14,768 nt of DNA from an uncultured Prevotellaceae bacterium (GCA_937877605.1 CALFJA010000017.1:1-14768), one strand, 5' to 3'. Shown: positions 6,809 to 14,768, numbered from the stretch's first letter. Made by a program: numbers and translations. The notes: generated by a model from the sequence alone, not told the origin.

Positions 6809-8995
6809 ATGAAACACACCATCCTGACCCTCATGGCCTTGATGCTGACCATCGGCATACAAGCGCAAGAAATCCAATCGCCCAACGGCAATGTAAAACT
6901 ACGCTTCGCACTGACGGCCGCCGGAGAACCCACCTATGCACTGGAGTTCAAAGGCAAGGAGGTGGTCAAACCCAGCCGGCTCGGACTTGAACTGGCACGC
7001 GACCGCCATGCCTCAAAAGGCGTAAACGAAACCGACCTGCTCGAAGGATTCGTCGTAACCGATACGAAAACCGCCACTTTCGACGAGACATGGGAACCCG
7101 TATGGGGAGAGACAAAGACCATTCGCAACCACTACAACGAACTGGCCGTCACGCTGAACCAGCCCAGCGCAAAGAGAAACATCATCATCCGCTTCCGAGT
7201 CTACAACGACGGTATGGGACTGCGCTATGAGTTTCCGCAGCAGGAATCGCTCAACTACTTCATCATCAAGGAGGAAAAGACGCAGTTTGCCATGGCCGGC
7301 GACCATACCGCTTGGTGGATAACGGGCGACTACGACACCCAGGAATATCCCATACAGACCTCCAAACTGTCGGAAATCTGTCCCCGCATCAACCGCGACA
7401 TGCAGAAGAGAGGCATGCGCTACCCCGACGGCAGTGAGGAAAGAATGTACAGCGCCGTGGTCTGGGACAATGCTTCGATGAGGCCGGTGGAAAACACCGT
7501 GCAGACATCTTTGCAGATGAAGAGCCAGGACGGACTCTACATCAACCTGCATGAGGCTGCCTGCGTGGACTATGCCACCATGCACCTGACACTCGACCCC
7601 AACACACTGACCTTCACATCGCACCTCACTCCCGATGCCACCGGGATGAAAGGATACATGCAGACGCCCTGCCAGTCACCCTGGCGCACCGTCATCGTCA
7701 GCGACGACGCCCGAGACATGCTCTCCAGCAACCTCATACTCAACCTCAACGAGCCCTGCGCCCTGGACGATACTTCCTGGATTCATCCCACGAAATACTG
7801 TGGCGTGTGGTGGGAAATGATTGTAGGAAAGAGCAGTTGGAACTACACCGACCAGTATCCCAGCGTCAAGCTCGACCTCATCGACTGGGATAAGGCGCAG
7901 CCCAACGGCCGCCATGCCGCCAACACAGGAAAGGTGAAGCAGTACATAGACTTTGCAGCCGCCAACGGACTGGACCAGGTGCTGGTCGAGGGTTGGAACA
8001 TCGGATGGGAAGACTGGGCCAACCGCTGGAAGCAAGATGTGTTCGACTTCGTCACTCCTTATCCGGATTTCGATATTGACGAGCTCAATCGCTATGCCCA
8101 CAGCAAGGGAGTGAAGCTCCTGATGCACCACGAAACCTCTTCGGCAGCCAACAATTACGAGCGCCATCTCGAGGCTGCCTACTCGCTGATGAACAAGTAT
8201 GGCTACGACGCTGTCAAGAGCGGATATGTCGGTGACATTATTCCACGCGGCGACCACCACTACTCACAGTCGATGAACAACCACTACCTCTACTGCATCA
8301 AGGAGGCAGCCAAACACCATATCATGGTCAACGGCCATGAGGCTACCCGTCCCACGGGACTCTGCCGCACCTATCCCAACCTCGTTGGCAATGAAAGTGC
8401 GCGTGGAACAGAATACGAAGCATTCGGTGGAAGCAAGCCGGATCACACCGTCATCCTACCCTTTACCCGTCTGCAAGGAGGACCGATGGACTATACCCCG
8501 GGCATTCTCGAGACGCAGTTGAACACTTGGAGCAACAATACGAGTTATGTCCGTACGACACTTGTAGGCCAGCTGGCACTCTATGTCACCCTCTACAGTC
8601 CCCTCCAGATGGCTGCCGACCTGCCCGAGAACTACGCCAAGTTCATGGATGCCTTCCAGTTCATCCGCGATGTGGCCTGCGACTGGGACGACTCCCGCTA
8701 CCTTGAGGCAGAACCGGGCGACTTTGTCACCGTGGCTCGCAAGGCTAAGGGAACCGACAACTGGTTCGTGGGTGGCAAGTGCGACGAGAACGGCCATAAG
8801 ACTGAAGTGAAACTTGACTTCCTGGACAAGGGAAAGAAATACGAATGTACCATCTATGCCGATGCCAAGGATGCCCACTACAAGGACAACCCCAAGGCCT
8901 ATGTCATCACAAAGAAGACCGTTAAGCAGGGCGACACCCTCAAACTGACCGAAGCTCCGGGTGGAGGCTTTGCCATATCGCTCATTGCCAAGTAG
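6809..8995 (+). CDS. susB: GH97 alpha-glucosidase, SusB-type
   Basis: This periplasmic enzyme releases glucose from the non-reducing end of maltodextrins. It has 728 residues, near the 738 of Bacteroides thetaiotaomicron SusB. A signal peptide (MKHTILTLMALMLTIGIQA, cut before QEI) precedes a beta-sandwich domain and a barrel beginning near residue 330. The inverting GH97 glutamates are all present: Glu442 in HHETS, Glu511 in NGHEATRPTG and Glu535 in ARGTEYE. Their spacings (69 and 24) equal those of SusB Glu439, Glu508 and Glu532, which marks the inverting alpha-glucosidase branch and not the retaining alpha-galactosidase branch. It sits 12 nt after malQ and 32 nt before the pullulanase gene, with no terminator between. 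Confidence 0.96.
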   Translation: MKHTILTLMALMLTIGIQAQEIQSPNGNVKLRFALTAAGEPTYALEFKGKEVVKPSRLGLELARDRHASKGVNETDLLEGFVVTDTKTATFDETWEPVWGETKTIRNHYNELAVTLNQPSAKRNIIIRFRVYNDGMGLRYEFPQQESLNYFIIKEEKTQFAMAGDHTAWWITGDYDTQEYPIQTSKLSEICPRINRDMQKRGMRYPDGSEERMYSAVVWDNASMRPVENTVQTSLQMKSQDGLYINLHEAACVDYATMHLTLDPNTLTFTSHLTPDATGMKGYMQTPCQSPWRTVIVSDDARDMLSSNLILNLNEPCALDDTSWIHPTKYCGVWWEMIVGKSSWNYTDQYPSVKLDLIDWDKAQPNGRHAANTGKVKQYIDFAAANGLDQVLVEGWNIGWEDWANRWKQDVFDFVTPYPDFDIDELNRYAHSKGVKLLMHHETSSAANNYERHLEAAYSLMNKYGYDAVKSGYVGDIIPRGDHHYSQSMNNHYLYCIKEAAKHHIMVNGHEATRPTGLCRTYPNLVGNESARGTEYEAFGGSKPDHTVILPFTRLQGGPMDYTPGILETQLNTWSNNTSYVRTTLVGQLALYVTLYSPLQMAADLPENYAKFMDAFQFIRDVACDWDDSRYLEAEPGDFVTVARKAKGTDNWFVGGKCDENGHKTEVKLDFLDKGKKYECTIYADAKDAHYKDNPKAYVITKKTVKQGDTLKLTEAPGGGFAISLIAK

Positions 8996-9027
8996 ACAAA
9001 CAACAGTAAACGCAAAGTAAACCAGTC

Positions 9028-10932
9028 ATGAAGAAACTATCAACAATAGCCATTCTCCTTATGTTCTTCCTTGCTTCGAAAGCCATTGCAAACCCGTTCC
9101 ATCAGGTGGAAGTGAAGGGAAAGCGCGTCACATTCCAGGTTTGCGCTCCCGAAAGCAAGGATGTGTTTCTGCGTCTGTACGACGATGCACAGACCGACAA
9201 GCCCTTCAAGGTCGTGAAGATGAAATACATCGGCAGCGACACCTACCAGGCCGTGGTGAAGGGCAACCTCTATGGCAAGTTCTATACCTTCGACATGGGA
9301 CGCGGAGAAAGCCCGGGCGTGTTTGCCAAGGCCGTCGGCGTGAACGGAAAGAGAGGTGCCATTGTCGACATGAGGCAGACAGATCCGGATGGGTGGAGCG
9401 AAGACATACGACCGGAGGTGAAGTCTCCCGTCGATTTAGTCATCTACGAGATGCACCACCGCGACTTCTCCGTATCGCGCAAGGATGCCAGATACCCCGG
9501 AAAATTTCTTGCACTGACCGAGCCCTGGGCCATTCAGCACCTGAAGGAACTTGGCGTCAATGCCATCCATATCCTTCCCTCCTACGACTACGGATCGGTT
9601 GACGAGACCCGCCTGCAGGACAATAAGTACAACTGGGGATACGACCCCGTGAACTACAATGTGCCGGAAGGCTCCTACAGTACCGACCCTTACGACCCCA
9701 CCTGCCGCATCCGGGAGTTCAAGCAGATGGTACAGGCACTCCACAAGGCCGGCATCCGCGTCATCCTCGATGTGGTCTACAACCACACCTACGACATTGA
9801 CCATTCCAATTTCCAGCGCACCTATCCCGACTATTATTATCGCAAGAACGCCGACGGCACCTACAGCAACGGCTCAGGCTGCGGCAACGAAACCGCCAGC
9901 GACCAGCCCCTGATGCGCCAGTTCATGATAGCGTCGGTGAAGCACTGGATCAACGAATACCATATCGACGGGCTCCGGTTCGACCTCATGGGCGTCCACG
10001 ACATCGAAACGATGAACGCCATCCGTGCCGAAGTGGACAAAATAGACCCCTCTATTTATATGTATGGTGAAGGGTGGAGTGCCGGCAGCTGTGCCTATCC
10101 TTACGAGAAACTTGCCATGAAGGGCCACACTCGCCAGTTGAACGGCATCGGTGCCTTCTCCGATGACATGCGCGACGCCCTGCGCGGACCTTTCTCCGAC
10201 GACACCAAGGGAGCATTCCTGGCCGGACTGCCCGGCGAAGAGGAAAGCCTGAAGTTCGGAATCGTCGGCGCCATAGCCCATCCGCAGGTCGACATGGCCC
10301 GTGTGAACTATTCAAAGCAGCCCTGGACCAACCAGCCCACACAGCAGATATCCTATGTTTCCTGCCACGACGACATGTGTCTGGTCGACCGGCTGAAAGC
10401 ATCCATACCCGGCATTGCCACCGAAGAACTCATTTGCCTCGACCTGCTGGCACAGACCGCCGTGTTCACTTCGCAGGGCGTGCCCTTCATGCTCAGCGGT
10501 GAGGAACTCTTCCGCGACAAGAAAGGCGTGCACAACAGTTTCGAATCGCCCGACAGCATCAACCAGTTCAACTGGGCAAACAAGCAGGAATATCCGCAGG
10601 TTTTCGAATACTACAGCCGCCTCATCCAACTGCGCAAGAACCACCCGGCATTCCGGCTGGGCGATGCAGGCCTCGTTCGCCAGCACCTCCAGTTCCTCCC
10701 CACACAGCCGTGCTTCGTCGGTTTCGTGCTGAAAGGCCATGCCGGAAACGACAGCTGGAACAACATCTATGTACTGCTCAATGCCAACCGCGATATGGTT
10801 GAGGTGGAAATTCCAGAAGGCAGCTACACCATCGTGACGCAATACTGCATGATTAACGAGGAAGGACTCGGCTCCTGCCCAGGCGGCAAAGTGCTGGTAG
10901 GACCGCAGCAGGCAGTTATTCTACATGATTAA
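9028..10932 (+). CDS. pulA: Type I pullulanase-like GH13 enzyme, exported
   Basis: This enzyme probably hydrolyses alpha-1,6 branch points of pullulan- or amylopectin-derived oligosaccharides. It has 634 residues, with a signal peptide (MKKLSTIAILLMFFLASKAIA) and no lipobox, so a periplasmic location is likely. A CBM48-like beta domain covers about residues 22-115. The GH13 barrel follows and carries YNWGYDP (201-207), the signature of type I pullulanases. Other GH13 regions are visible: DVVYNH (Asp248-His253), nucleophile Asp319 in GLRFDLMG, acid Glu348 in YGEGW, and Asp448 in SCHDD. A short beta domain ends the protein. It lies between susB and susA, a debranching step not encoded at this place in the classical Bacteroides sus cluster. 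Pullulanase against maltodextrin preference cannot be read from sequence alone. Confidence 0.92.
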   Translation: MKKLSTIAILLMFFLASKAIANPFHQVEVKGKRVTFQVCAPESKDVFLRLYDDAQTDKPFKVVKMKYIGSDTYQAVVKGNLYGKFYTFDMGRGESPGVFAKAVGVNGKRGAIVDMRQTDPDGWSEDIRPEVKSPVDLVIYEMHHRDFSVSRKDARYPGKFLALTEPWAIQHLKELGVNAIHILPSYDYGSVDETRLQDNKYNWGYDPVNYNVPEGSYSTDPYDPTCRIREFKQMVQALHKAGIRVILDVVYNHTYDIDHSNFQRTYPDYYYRKNADGTYSNGSGCGNETASDQPLMRQFMIASVKHWINEYHIDGLRFDLMGVHDIETMNAIRAEVDKIDPSIYMYGEGWSAGSCAYPYEKLAMKGHTRQLNGIGAFSDDMRDALRGPFSDDTKGAFLAGLPGEEESLKFGIVGAIAHPQVDMARVNYSKQPWTNQPTQQISYVSCHDDMCLVDRLKASIPGIATEELICLDLLAQTAVFTSQGVPFMLSGEELFRDKKGVHNSFESPDSINQFNWANKQEYPQVFEYYSRLIQLRKNHPAFRLGDAGLVRQHLQFLPTQPCFVGFVLKGHAGNDSWNNIYVLLNANRDMVEVEIPEGSYTIVTQYCMINEEGLGSCPGGKVLVGPQQAVILHD

Positions 10933-10952
10933 CGAATAAAAACAATATACGC

Positions 10953-12842
10953 ATGAAAAAGATTGCACTATTCACAATGCTCCTGCTGATGGCCCTGAAC
11001 ATCCAGGCGGCAGGAAAAATCACCCGCATCGACCCTACCGACTGGTATGTAGGACTGAAAGATGCCTCTCTGCAACTGATGGTCTACGGCGAAGGGGTGG
11101 CCAATGCTACCGTCACCACCGACTACGCCAATGTCAGAATAGACTCGCTGGTACGCCTGGACTCGCCCAACTACCTGTTTGTCTACCTCAATCTCGAGGG
11201 TGCACAGGCCGGCGAGATGACCCTTAAATTTACCATCGGGAAGAAAACCGAGAAGGTGAAATACCTGCTCAAGCAGCGCGAGAAGGCCGGTGAGGAACGC
11301 ATCGGGTTCTCCAATGCCGATGTGCTCTACATGCTCATGCCCGACCGCTTCGCCTCTGGATCCACCGAAAACGACCAGATAAAGGGTATGCGGGAGTATG
11401 TCTGCGACCGGTCGAAACCCTCACTCAGACACGGAGGCGACCTCGAAGGTATCCGCCAGCACCTCGACTATTTCAACGAACTGGGTGTAACGGCACTCTG
11501 GTTCACACCGGTGCTGGAAAACAACCGTGCCGACGAGTTCGAGCAGAGCACCTACCACGGCTACGCCACCACCGACTACTACCGCGTCGACCCGCGGTTC
11601 GGCACCAACCAGGAGTACAAGCAACTCATCGACGAGGCCCACGGCAAAGGGCTGAAAATCGTCATGGACATGATTTTCAACCACTGCGGCTTCGACCACC
11701 CCTGGATTGCCGACCTGCCTTCAAAGGACTGGCTCAACCTCCCCGGCTGGCTTGAACAGTCGAAAGGCACCAGCGACCCCCGCGGCACCGACTTCCTCCA
11801 GACCAGCTACAAGCTCACGCCCGTCATGGACCCCTACGCATCGAAGATCGACATGAAGGAAACCGTCGAAGGATGGTTCGTACCCACCATGCCAGACCTG
11901 AACCAAAAGAACCCGCATGTCATCAAATACCTCATCCAGAACAGCATCTGGTGGGTCGAGACTGCCGGTATCGACGGCATCCGCATGGACACCTATCCCT
12001 ATGCCGACCGCAAGGCCATGGCACAGTGGATGGAAGTGCTCGACAAGGAATACCCCAACTTCAACACCGTTGGCGAGACATGGGTCACCGAGCCGGGCTA
12101 CACCGCCGCATGGCAGAAGGATTCCAAGGTGAGCAACGAGAACTCCTACCTCAAGAGTGTGATGGATTTCTCCTTCTTCGACCGCCTGGACCGCGCACGC
12201 TATGAGGAAACCGACAACTGGTGGACAGGCTTCAACCGCATCTACGGATCGCTCCTCTACGACTATCTCTATCCGAATCCGTCGGCCGTCATGGCTTTCA
12301 TCGAAAACCACGACACCGATCGCTTCCTCAAGGAAGGCCAGGACACGCTCACACTCAAGCAGGGACTGGCACTGCTGCTCACGCTCAACCGCACGCCGCA
12401 ACTCTACTACGGAACCGAAGTGCTCATGAACGGCACCAAGCGGGTCAGCGACGGGTATGTGCGGCAGGACTTCCCGGGCGGATTCCCCGGCGACAAGCAG
12501 AACGCCTTCACCGCCGAGGGACGCACACCCGAACAGAATGCCATGTTCAACTGGCTCTCGCGGCTCCTCCACTGGCGGCAGAACAACCCCTGCATCATCG
12601 GCGGTAAGCAGACACAGTTCATCCCCTACAAGGGCGTCTATGTCATAGCCCGTCAGGCAGAGGGACGCACCGCGCTCACCATCCTCAACGGTACCAGCAA
12701 GAAAGCTGCGTTCAGCGTCCAGCGGTTTGCCGAAGTCATTGGCAACCACACCTCCGCCACCGATGTCATCACCGGCAAGAAGGTCGACATCAGCAAGGAT
12801 ATCCCCCTCACACCGCGACAGACACTCATTCTCGAATACTGA
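10953..12842 (+). CDS. susA: Neopullulanase/alpha-amylase, SusA-type GH13
   Basis: This periplasmic enzyme cleaves alpha-1,4 bonds in maltodextrins, giving maltose and similar short products. It has 629 residues, close to SusA's 617. The signal peptide is MKKIALFTMLLLMALNIQA. The N-terminal beta domain (about 22-120, starting ITRIDPTDWYVGLKDASLQL) is the cyclomaltodextrinase-type N domain of SusA relatives. The barrel begins at DVLYMLMPDRF and shows DMIFNH (Asp239-His244), nucleophile Asp346 in GIRMDTYPYAD, acid Glu375 in VGETW, and Asp454 in ENHDTDRF. A C-terminal beta domain ends in PRQTLILEY. It is the last gene of the malQ operon, 20 nt after the pullulanase gene and followed by a terminator. 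Confidence 0.93.
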   Translation: MKKIALFTMLLLMALNIQAAGKITRIDPTDWYVGLKDASLQLMVYGEGVANATVTTDYANVRIDSLVRLDSPNYLFVYLNLEGAQAGEMTLKFTIGKKTEKVKYLLKQREKAGEERIGFSNADVLYMLMPDRFASGSTENDQIKGMREYVCDRSKPSLRHGGDLEGIRQHLDYFNELGVTALWFTPVLENNRADEFEQSTYHGYATTDYYRVDPRFGTNQEYKQLIDEAHGKGLKIVMDMIFNHCGFDHPWIADLPSKDWLNLPGWLEQSKGTSDPRGTDFLQTSYKLTPVMDPYASKIDMKETVEGWFVPTMPDLNQKNPHVIKYLIQNSIWWVETAGIDGIRMDTYPYADRKAMAQWMEVLDKEYPNFNTVGETWVTEPGYTAAWQKDSKVSNENSYLKSVMDFSFFDRLDRARYEETDNWWTGFNRIYGSLLYDYLYPNPSAVMAFIENHDTDRFLKEGQDTLTLKQGLALLLTLNRTPQLYYGTEVLMNGTKRVSDGYVRQDFPGGFPGDKQNAFTAEGRTPEQNAMFNWLSRLLHWRQNNPCIIGGKQTQFIPYKGVYVIARQAEGRTALTILNGTSKKAAFSVQRFAEVIGNHTSATDVITGKKVDISKDIPLTPRQTLILEY

Positions 12843-12855
12843 CAGAAAACCTACG

Positions 12856-12895
12856 GAGGCATGCCGGGAGTCATCTCGCATGCCTCTTTCTTTTT
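12856..12895 (+). terminator. Terminator of the malQ-susA operon
   Basis: A perfect 9-bp stem (GAGGCATGC at 12856-12864 with its complement at 12878-12886, 13-nt loop) is followed by TTTCTTTTTCT. It starts 13 bp after the susA stop codon. Confidence 0.9.
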
Positions 12896-12946
12896 CTCCC
12901 CACCACACCTTATTTATCACAAACACAACTTTTGCAAGCTCAGTTT

Positions 12947-13065
12947 CGTAAGGTCTAAGGTCGTAAGGTCGCTTCGTTCTTAGGTCTAAGGTGATAAAAA
13001 TAGTGCTTTTGAGCAGCCTAAACGAATCCCACCTCAGAACCTCATAACCTCCCACCTCATAACCT
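12947..13065. repeat. Short iterated repeats: TAAGGTC series and ACCTCATAACCT series
   Basis: Five near-copies of TAAGGTC lie at 12949, 12956, 12964, 12980 (TTAGGTC) and 12987 (TAAGGTG). A second group of CACCTCA/AACCTCATAACCT words follows at 13028-13065, roughly complementary in composition to the first group. No coding potential is visible. The pattern looks like slippage-prone filler between operons, in the gap 12896-13109. No convincing TAnnTTTG promoter for the acyltransferase gene is seen there. Confidence 0.5.
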
Positions 13066-13109
13066 ATAAAGTTGAGCGCTTGCGAAACTTCAATAATATA
13101 CAGCCGCCA

Positions 13110-14006
13110 ATGGAAAGCGACCTCTTCTCCCGACAACAGACCGATGTGCTCCGCGGCATGGCAGCCATCGTCATAGCCGTGTTCCATGTCCTCATCCAAT
13201 GGCATTGCCATCGGGTGGTCAACCTGCCCGGCTCGGTGGCCGTCGCCATGTTCCTCGTCCTCTCCGGATTTGGACTGAACGAAAGTTACAAGCGGAGCGG
13301 ACTCAAAGACTACTGGCGGAAGAGGCTCCGCCGTGTCATCTTTCCCTATTGGCTCTTCCTTGCCGTGGTCACCCTCCTACAGGGATTCCCCGGATGGAAA
13401 ACATTCCTCCTCGATGCCTGCTTCATCAAGTCCGACTATTGGTTCGTCCCCTTCCTGGTCCAGTGGTACCTCGTCTACTGGATTGTCCAGCGATGGTTCA
13501 GCTCCGGGCTCGTGCCAATCCTCATGGTGCTGGGCCTCATTGTTCTGAACTTCCATTCCCAGGTGGAAGCCGAGCAGGCCTTCTCCTTCCTTGCGGGCAT
13601 ACTCATCTCCCAGCACATAGAGACACTCCGCTCCAAACAGCGTGCCTATTGGCTGCGCGCAGCCATCGGCTGCTTCCTCCTGGCCACGGCCTTCCTCCTG
13701 CTGAAGGAAATCCCGGCCGTACACGCGCAAAAGGGAACGGCATTCTACAACCACATCCTCTTCTTCATAAAACTGCCCATGGCCCTGTCGCTGCTGCTCC
13801 TGCCCATGTTTTTCGCACCGCTGTGCCGGTCGCGCATCCTCCGGCTGGCAGGCATAGCCTCGCTCGAAATCTATCTGGTGCACTTCCCGCTCTTCCCTCA
13901 TGTCGAAAAGACGCTCCTCTCCTTTTCCCTCTTCATCGTTGCCGTAACCGTTCTTGTCTTCATTTTCTATCAGATTAACCATCGTCTGATAGCCCGATGG
14001 CTCTGA
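13110..14006 (+). CDS. Membrane acyltransferase, family 3 (OatA/WecH-like)
   Basis: This is a 298-residue integral membrane protein with about ten hydrophobic segments. The N-terminal QTDVLRGMAAIVIAVFH matches the family 3 acyltransferase signature, in which the Arg of LRG and the His of the first helix are conserved. Members transfer acetyl or other acyl groups onto exopolysaccharide, O-antigen, peptidoglycan or other glycans. It is a little short for the family (usually 330-380) but reads through to a normal last helix. The ATG at 13110 is preferred; an in-frame TTG at 13080 would add ten unremarkable residues. It is not part of the starch operon, being separated by a terminator and repeats. 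The acceptor is unknown. Confidence 0.85.
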   Translation: MESDLFSRQQTDVLRGMAAIVIAVFHVLIQWHCHRVVNLPGSVAVAMFLVLSGFGLNESYKRSGLKDYWRKRLRRVIFPYWLFLAVVTLLQGFPGWKTFLLDACFIKSDYWFVPFLVQWYLVYWIVQRWFSSGLVPILMVLGLIVLNFHSQVEAEQAFSFLAGILISQHIETLRSKQRAYWLRAAIGCFLLATAFLLLKEIPAVHAQKGTAFYNHILFFIKLPMALSLLLLPMFFAPLCRSRILRLAGIASLEIYLVHFPLFPHVEKTLLSFSLFIVAVTVLVFIFYQINHRLIARWL

Positions 14007-14060
14007 CCGTCACGGTGCCCTCTCAGTACCTTTGTAACCAATTGAATACCAATACATTGT

Positions 14061-14097
14061 GTTTGAGCCCCAAACGCGCTCCGTTTGGGGCTCAAAC
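14061..14097. terminator. Large perfect hairpin after the acyltransferase gene
   Basis: GTTTGAGCCCCAAACG (14061-14076) and its exact complement (14082-14097) flank the loop CGCTC, giving a 16-bp stem. No T run follows, so it is not a classical terminator, though it could still stop or protect the acyltransferase mRNA. The arm recurs with one mismatch at 14127-14142 and in part at 14110-14120. Confidence 0.55.
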
Positions 14098-14169
14098 GCA
14101 CTGCGAAACAGCCCCAATCGCCACCCGTTTCAGCCCCAAACGGAACAACCCCAAAACACCTGTTTTTTT

Positions 14170-14214
14170 CTAGGCCCTCCTAGAATTGCCTAGGCCTGCC
14201 TAGAAAAAGCCTAG
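14170..14214. repeat. Five CTAG tetranucleotides at helical spacing
   Basis: CTAG occurs at 14170, 14180, 14190, 14200 and 14211, mostly as CCTAG or CCTAGG, with steps of 10, 10, 10 and 11 bp. The first two also form a hairpin TTCTAGG-CCCT-CCTAGAA (14168-14185). Confidence 0.6.
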
Positions 14215-14265
14215 CCCCCCGCCTAAAAACTCCCTCCCCGAAAAAAAAGAAAAGGCTCCTTTTCA

Positions 14266-14296
14266 TTGCAAAGCTCTCATATTTTTCGTATCTTTG
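14266..14296 (+). promoter_or_regulatory. Promoter of the HKD-domain gene
   Basis: TTG at 14266-14268 and TATCTTTG at 14289-14296 are separated by 20 nt, fitting the Bacteroidetes -33/-7 arrangement. This is the best promoter in the window, unlike the operator-linked ones, which lack a clear -33. Predicted start is near 14303. Confidence 0.8.
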
Positions 14297-14344
14297 CAGA
14301 ATACATGAGCATTGCTTATGTTCACTAACCTATCTCCTTTTATA

Positions 14345-14768
14345 ATGAACAACACTCTCATAGACAACTCGACGGAACAGCTTTCGATGCTTCACACATT
14401 GAAAGAGTGCCTTGCTTCACAGGACATAAACACTGTCAAGATTGCAACTGGATACTGGGATATACCTGGACTTGCCTTGTTGACAGATGACATCAAGGCT
14501 TTTCTTGAAAAAGAAGGAACTAAGTTACTTCTTCTTATCGGCAAAGACCCATACGTATATGCTTCACAGGTCAAGAATCCCAAGTATAAAGACAAGAACT
14601 ATCCTGCTGACTTCATTCGTACAGATTTGTGCGAGTTAGAGCCAAAGGAAGAGTTTGAGAATGCCGTGCGTCTTCTTTTGGACTTCTGTACAGAGGGAGA
14701 GGATTCCAAGATTCAAATACGCATCTTCCGAAAGAATGAAGAGGATGAAACCCAATTCCTTCATTCCA
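14345..14768 (+). CDS. N-terminal part of a phospholipase-D-like (HKD) protein, likely a helicase- or restriction-linked nuclease (partial)
   Basis: The frame from ATG 14345 stays open to the edge (141 residues visible). It begins MNNTLIDNSTEQLSMLHTL and contains VKIATGYWDIPGLALL, LLLLIGKDPYVYASQVKNP and, at the edge, FLHS followed by an A, so the next codon could be Lys. That would make the H-x-K start of an HKD catalytic motif. The pattern recalls the PLD-like N-terminal domain found before SNF2/DEAD-type helicases and in some restriction endonucleases, so a role in defence or DNA processing is possible (inference from family memory, not tested). Base composition is more AT-rich than in the starch genes, suggesting separate ancestry. 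ATG 14318 is an alternative in-frame start. No signal peptide. Confidence 0.65.
   Translation, partial: MNNTLIDNSTEQLSMLHTLKECLASQDINTVKIATGYWDIPGLALLTDDIKAFLEKEGTKLLLLIGKDPYVYASQVKNPKYKDKNYPADFIRTDLCELEPKEEFENAVRLLLDFCTEGEDSKIQIRIFRKNEEDETQFLHS

Larger units (their letters stand above)
14007..14344. other. Intergenic region with hairpin, repeats and phased CTAG
   Basis: This 338-bp gap contains no gene. It holds a 16-bp perfect hairpin (14061-14097), two partial copies of the hairpin arm (14110-14142), a run of five CTAG tetranucleotides (14170-14214), a C-rich then A-rich stretch, and a well-formed promoter (14266-14296) for the gene at the right edge. Confidence 0.7.

Noticed and set aside
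13080..13109. A TTG start ten codons upstream of the acyltransferase ATG.
   Set aside because: The ATG at 13110 directly precedes the conserved first helix, and the extra residues add nothing family-like.
11721..13211. A long minus-strand open frame across susA and the acyltransferase start.
   Set aside because: It is antisense to two well-supported genes, runs across the susA terminator and the repeats, and its translation has no family features.
14304..14327. A start at ATG 14304 just after the predicted transcription start.
   Set aside because: This frame meets a TAA after seven codons; it is at most a tiny leader peptide.

Overview
The window looks like a Bacteroidales chromosome, most likely Prevotella/Segatella. 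The reasons are homologues of the Bacteroides starch-utilisation (Sus) enzymes SusA and SusB, promoters with the Bacteroidetes -7 element TAnnTTTG, and A-rich leaders without strong Shine-Dalgarno sites. This placement is inference from gene content; no marker gene is present.

Layout. (1) 1-460 is a divergent control region. The first codons of a leftward gene sit at the left edge, behind a long and apparently structured leader. A LacI-type operator lies exactly midway between a leftward and a rightward -7 element. (2) 461-2828 holds a LacI-family regulator and a sugar transporter of the MFS/GPH type, ended by a strong terminator. (3) 2829-4051 is about 1.2 kb with one doubtful small lipoprotein ORF, a large hairpin that terminates nothing obvious, a set of degenerate repeats, and then a second, identical 16-bp operator and promoter. 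(4) 4052-12842 is a tight four-gene operon: 4-alpha-glucanotransferase (malQ), GH97 alpha-glucosidase (susB), type I pullulanase, and SusA-like neopullulanase/alpha-amylase, ended by a terminator. (5) 13110-14006 is a membrane acyltransferase of family 3, flanked by repeat-rich intergenic DNA. (6) From 14345 to the right edge is the start of a compositionally different gene with a phospholipase-D-like (HKD) domain, behind its own good promoter. It probably belongs to a helicase/nuclease or restriction-type protein.

How the genes work together (inference from the families). Maltodextrins would enter the periplasm through an outer-membrane SusC/D-type system, which may be the leftward gene. The exported pullulanase cuts alpha-1,6 branches, SusA cuts maltodextrins to short products and SusB releases glucose. 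The transporter brings maltose, short maltodextrins or glucose across the inner membrane, and cytoplasmic MalQ disproportionates maltodextrins. The LacI-type protein is the obvious regulator. Its putative site is found upstream of all three promoters at a nearly constant distance (about 75 bp before the predicted starts), which suggests activation rather than simple repression. The most interesting points are this operator geometry, the structured leader RNA, and the phased CTAG and hairpin DNA in front of the HKD-domain gene.
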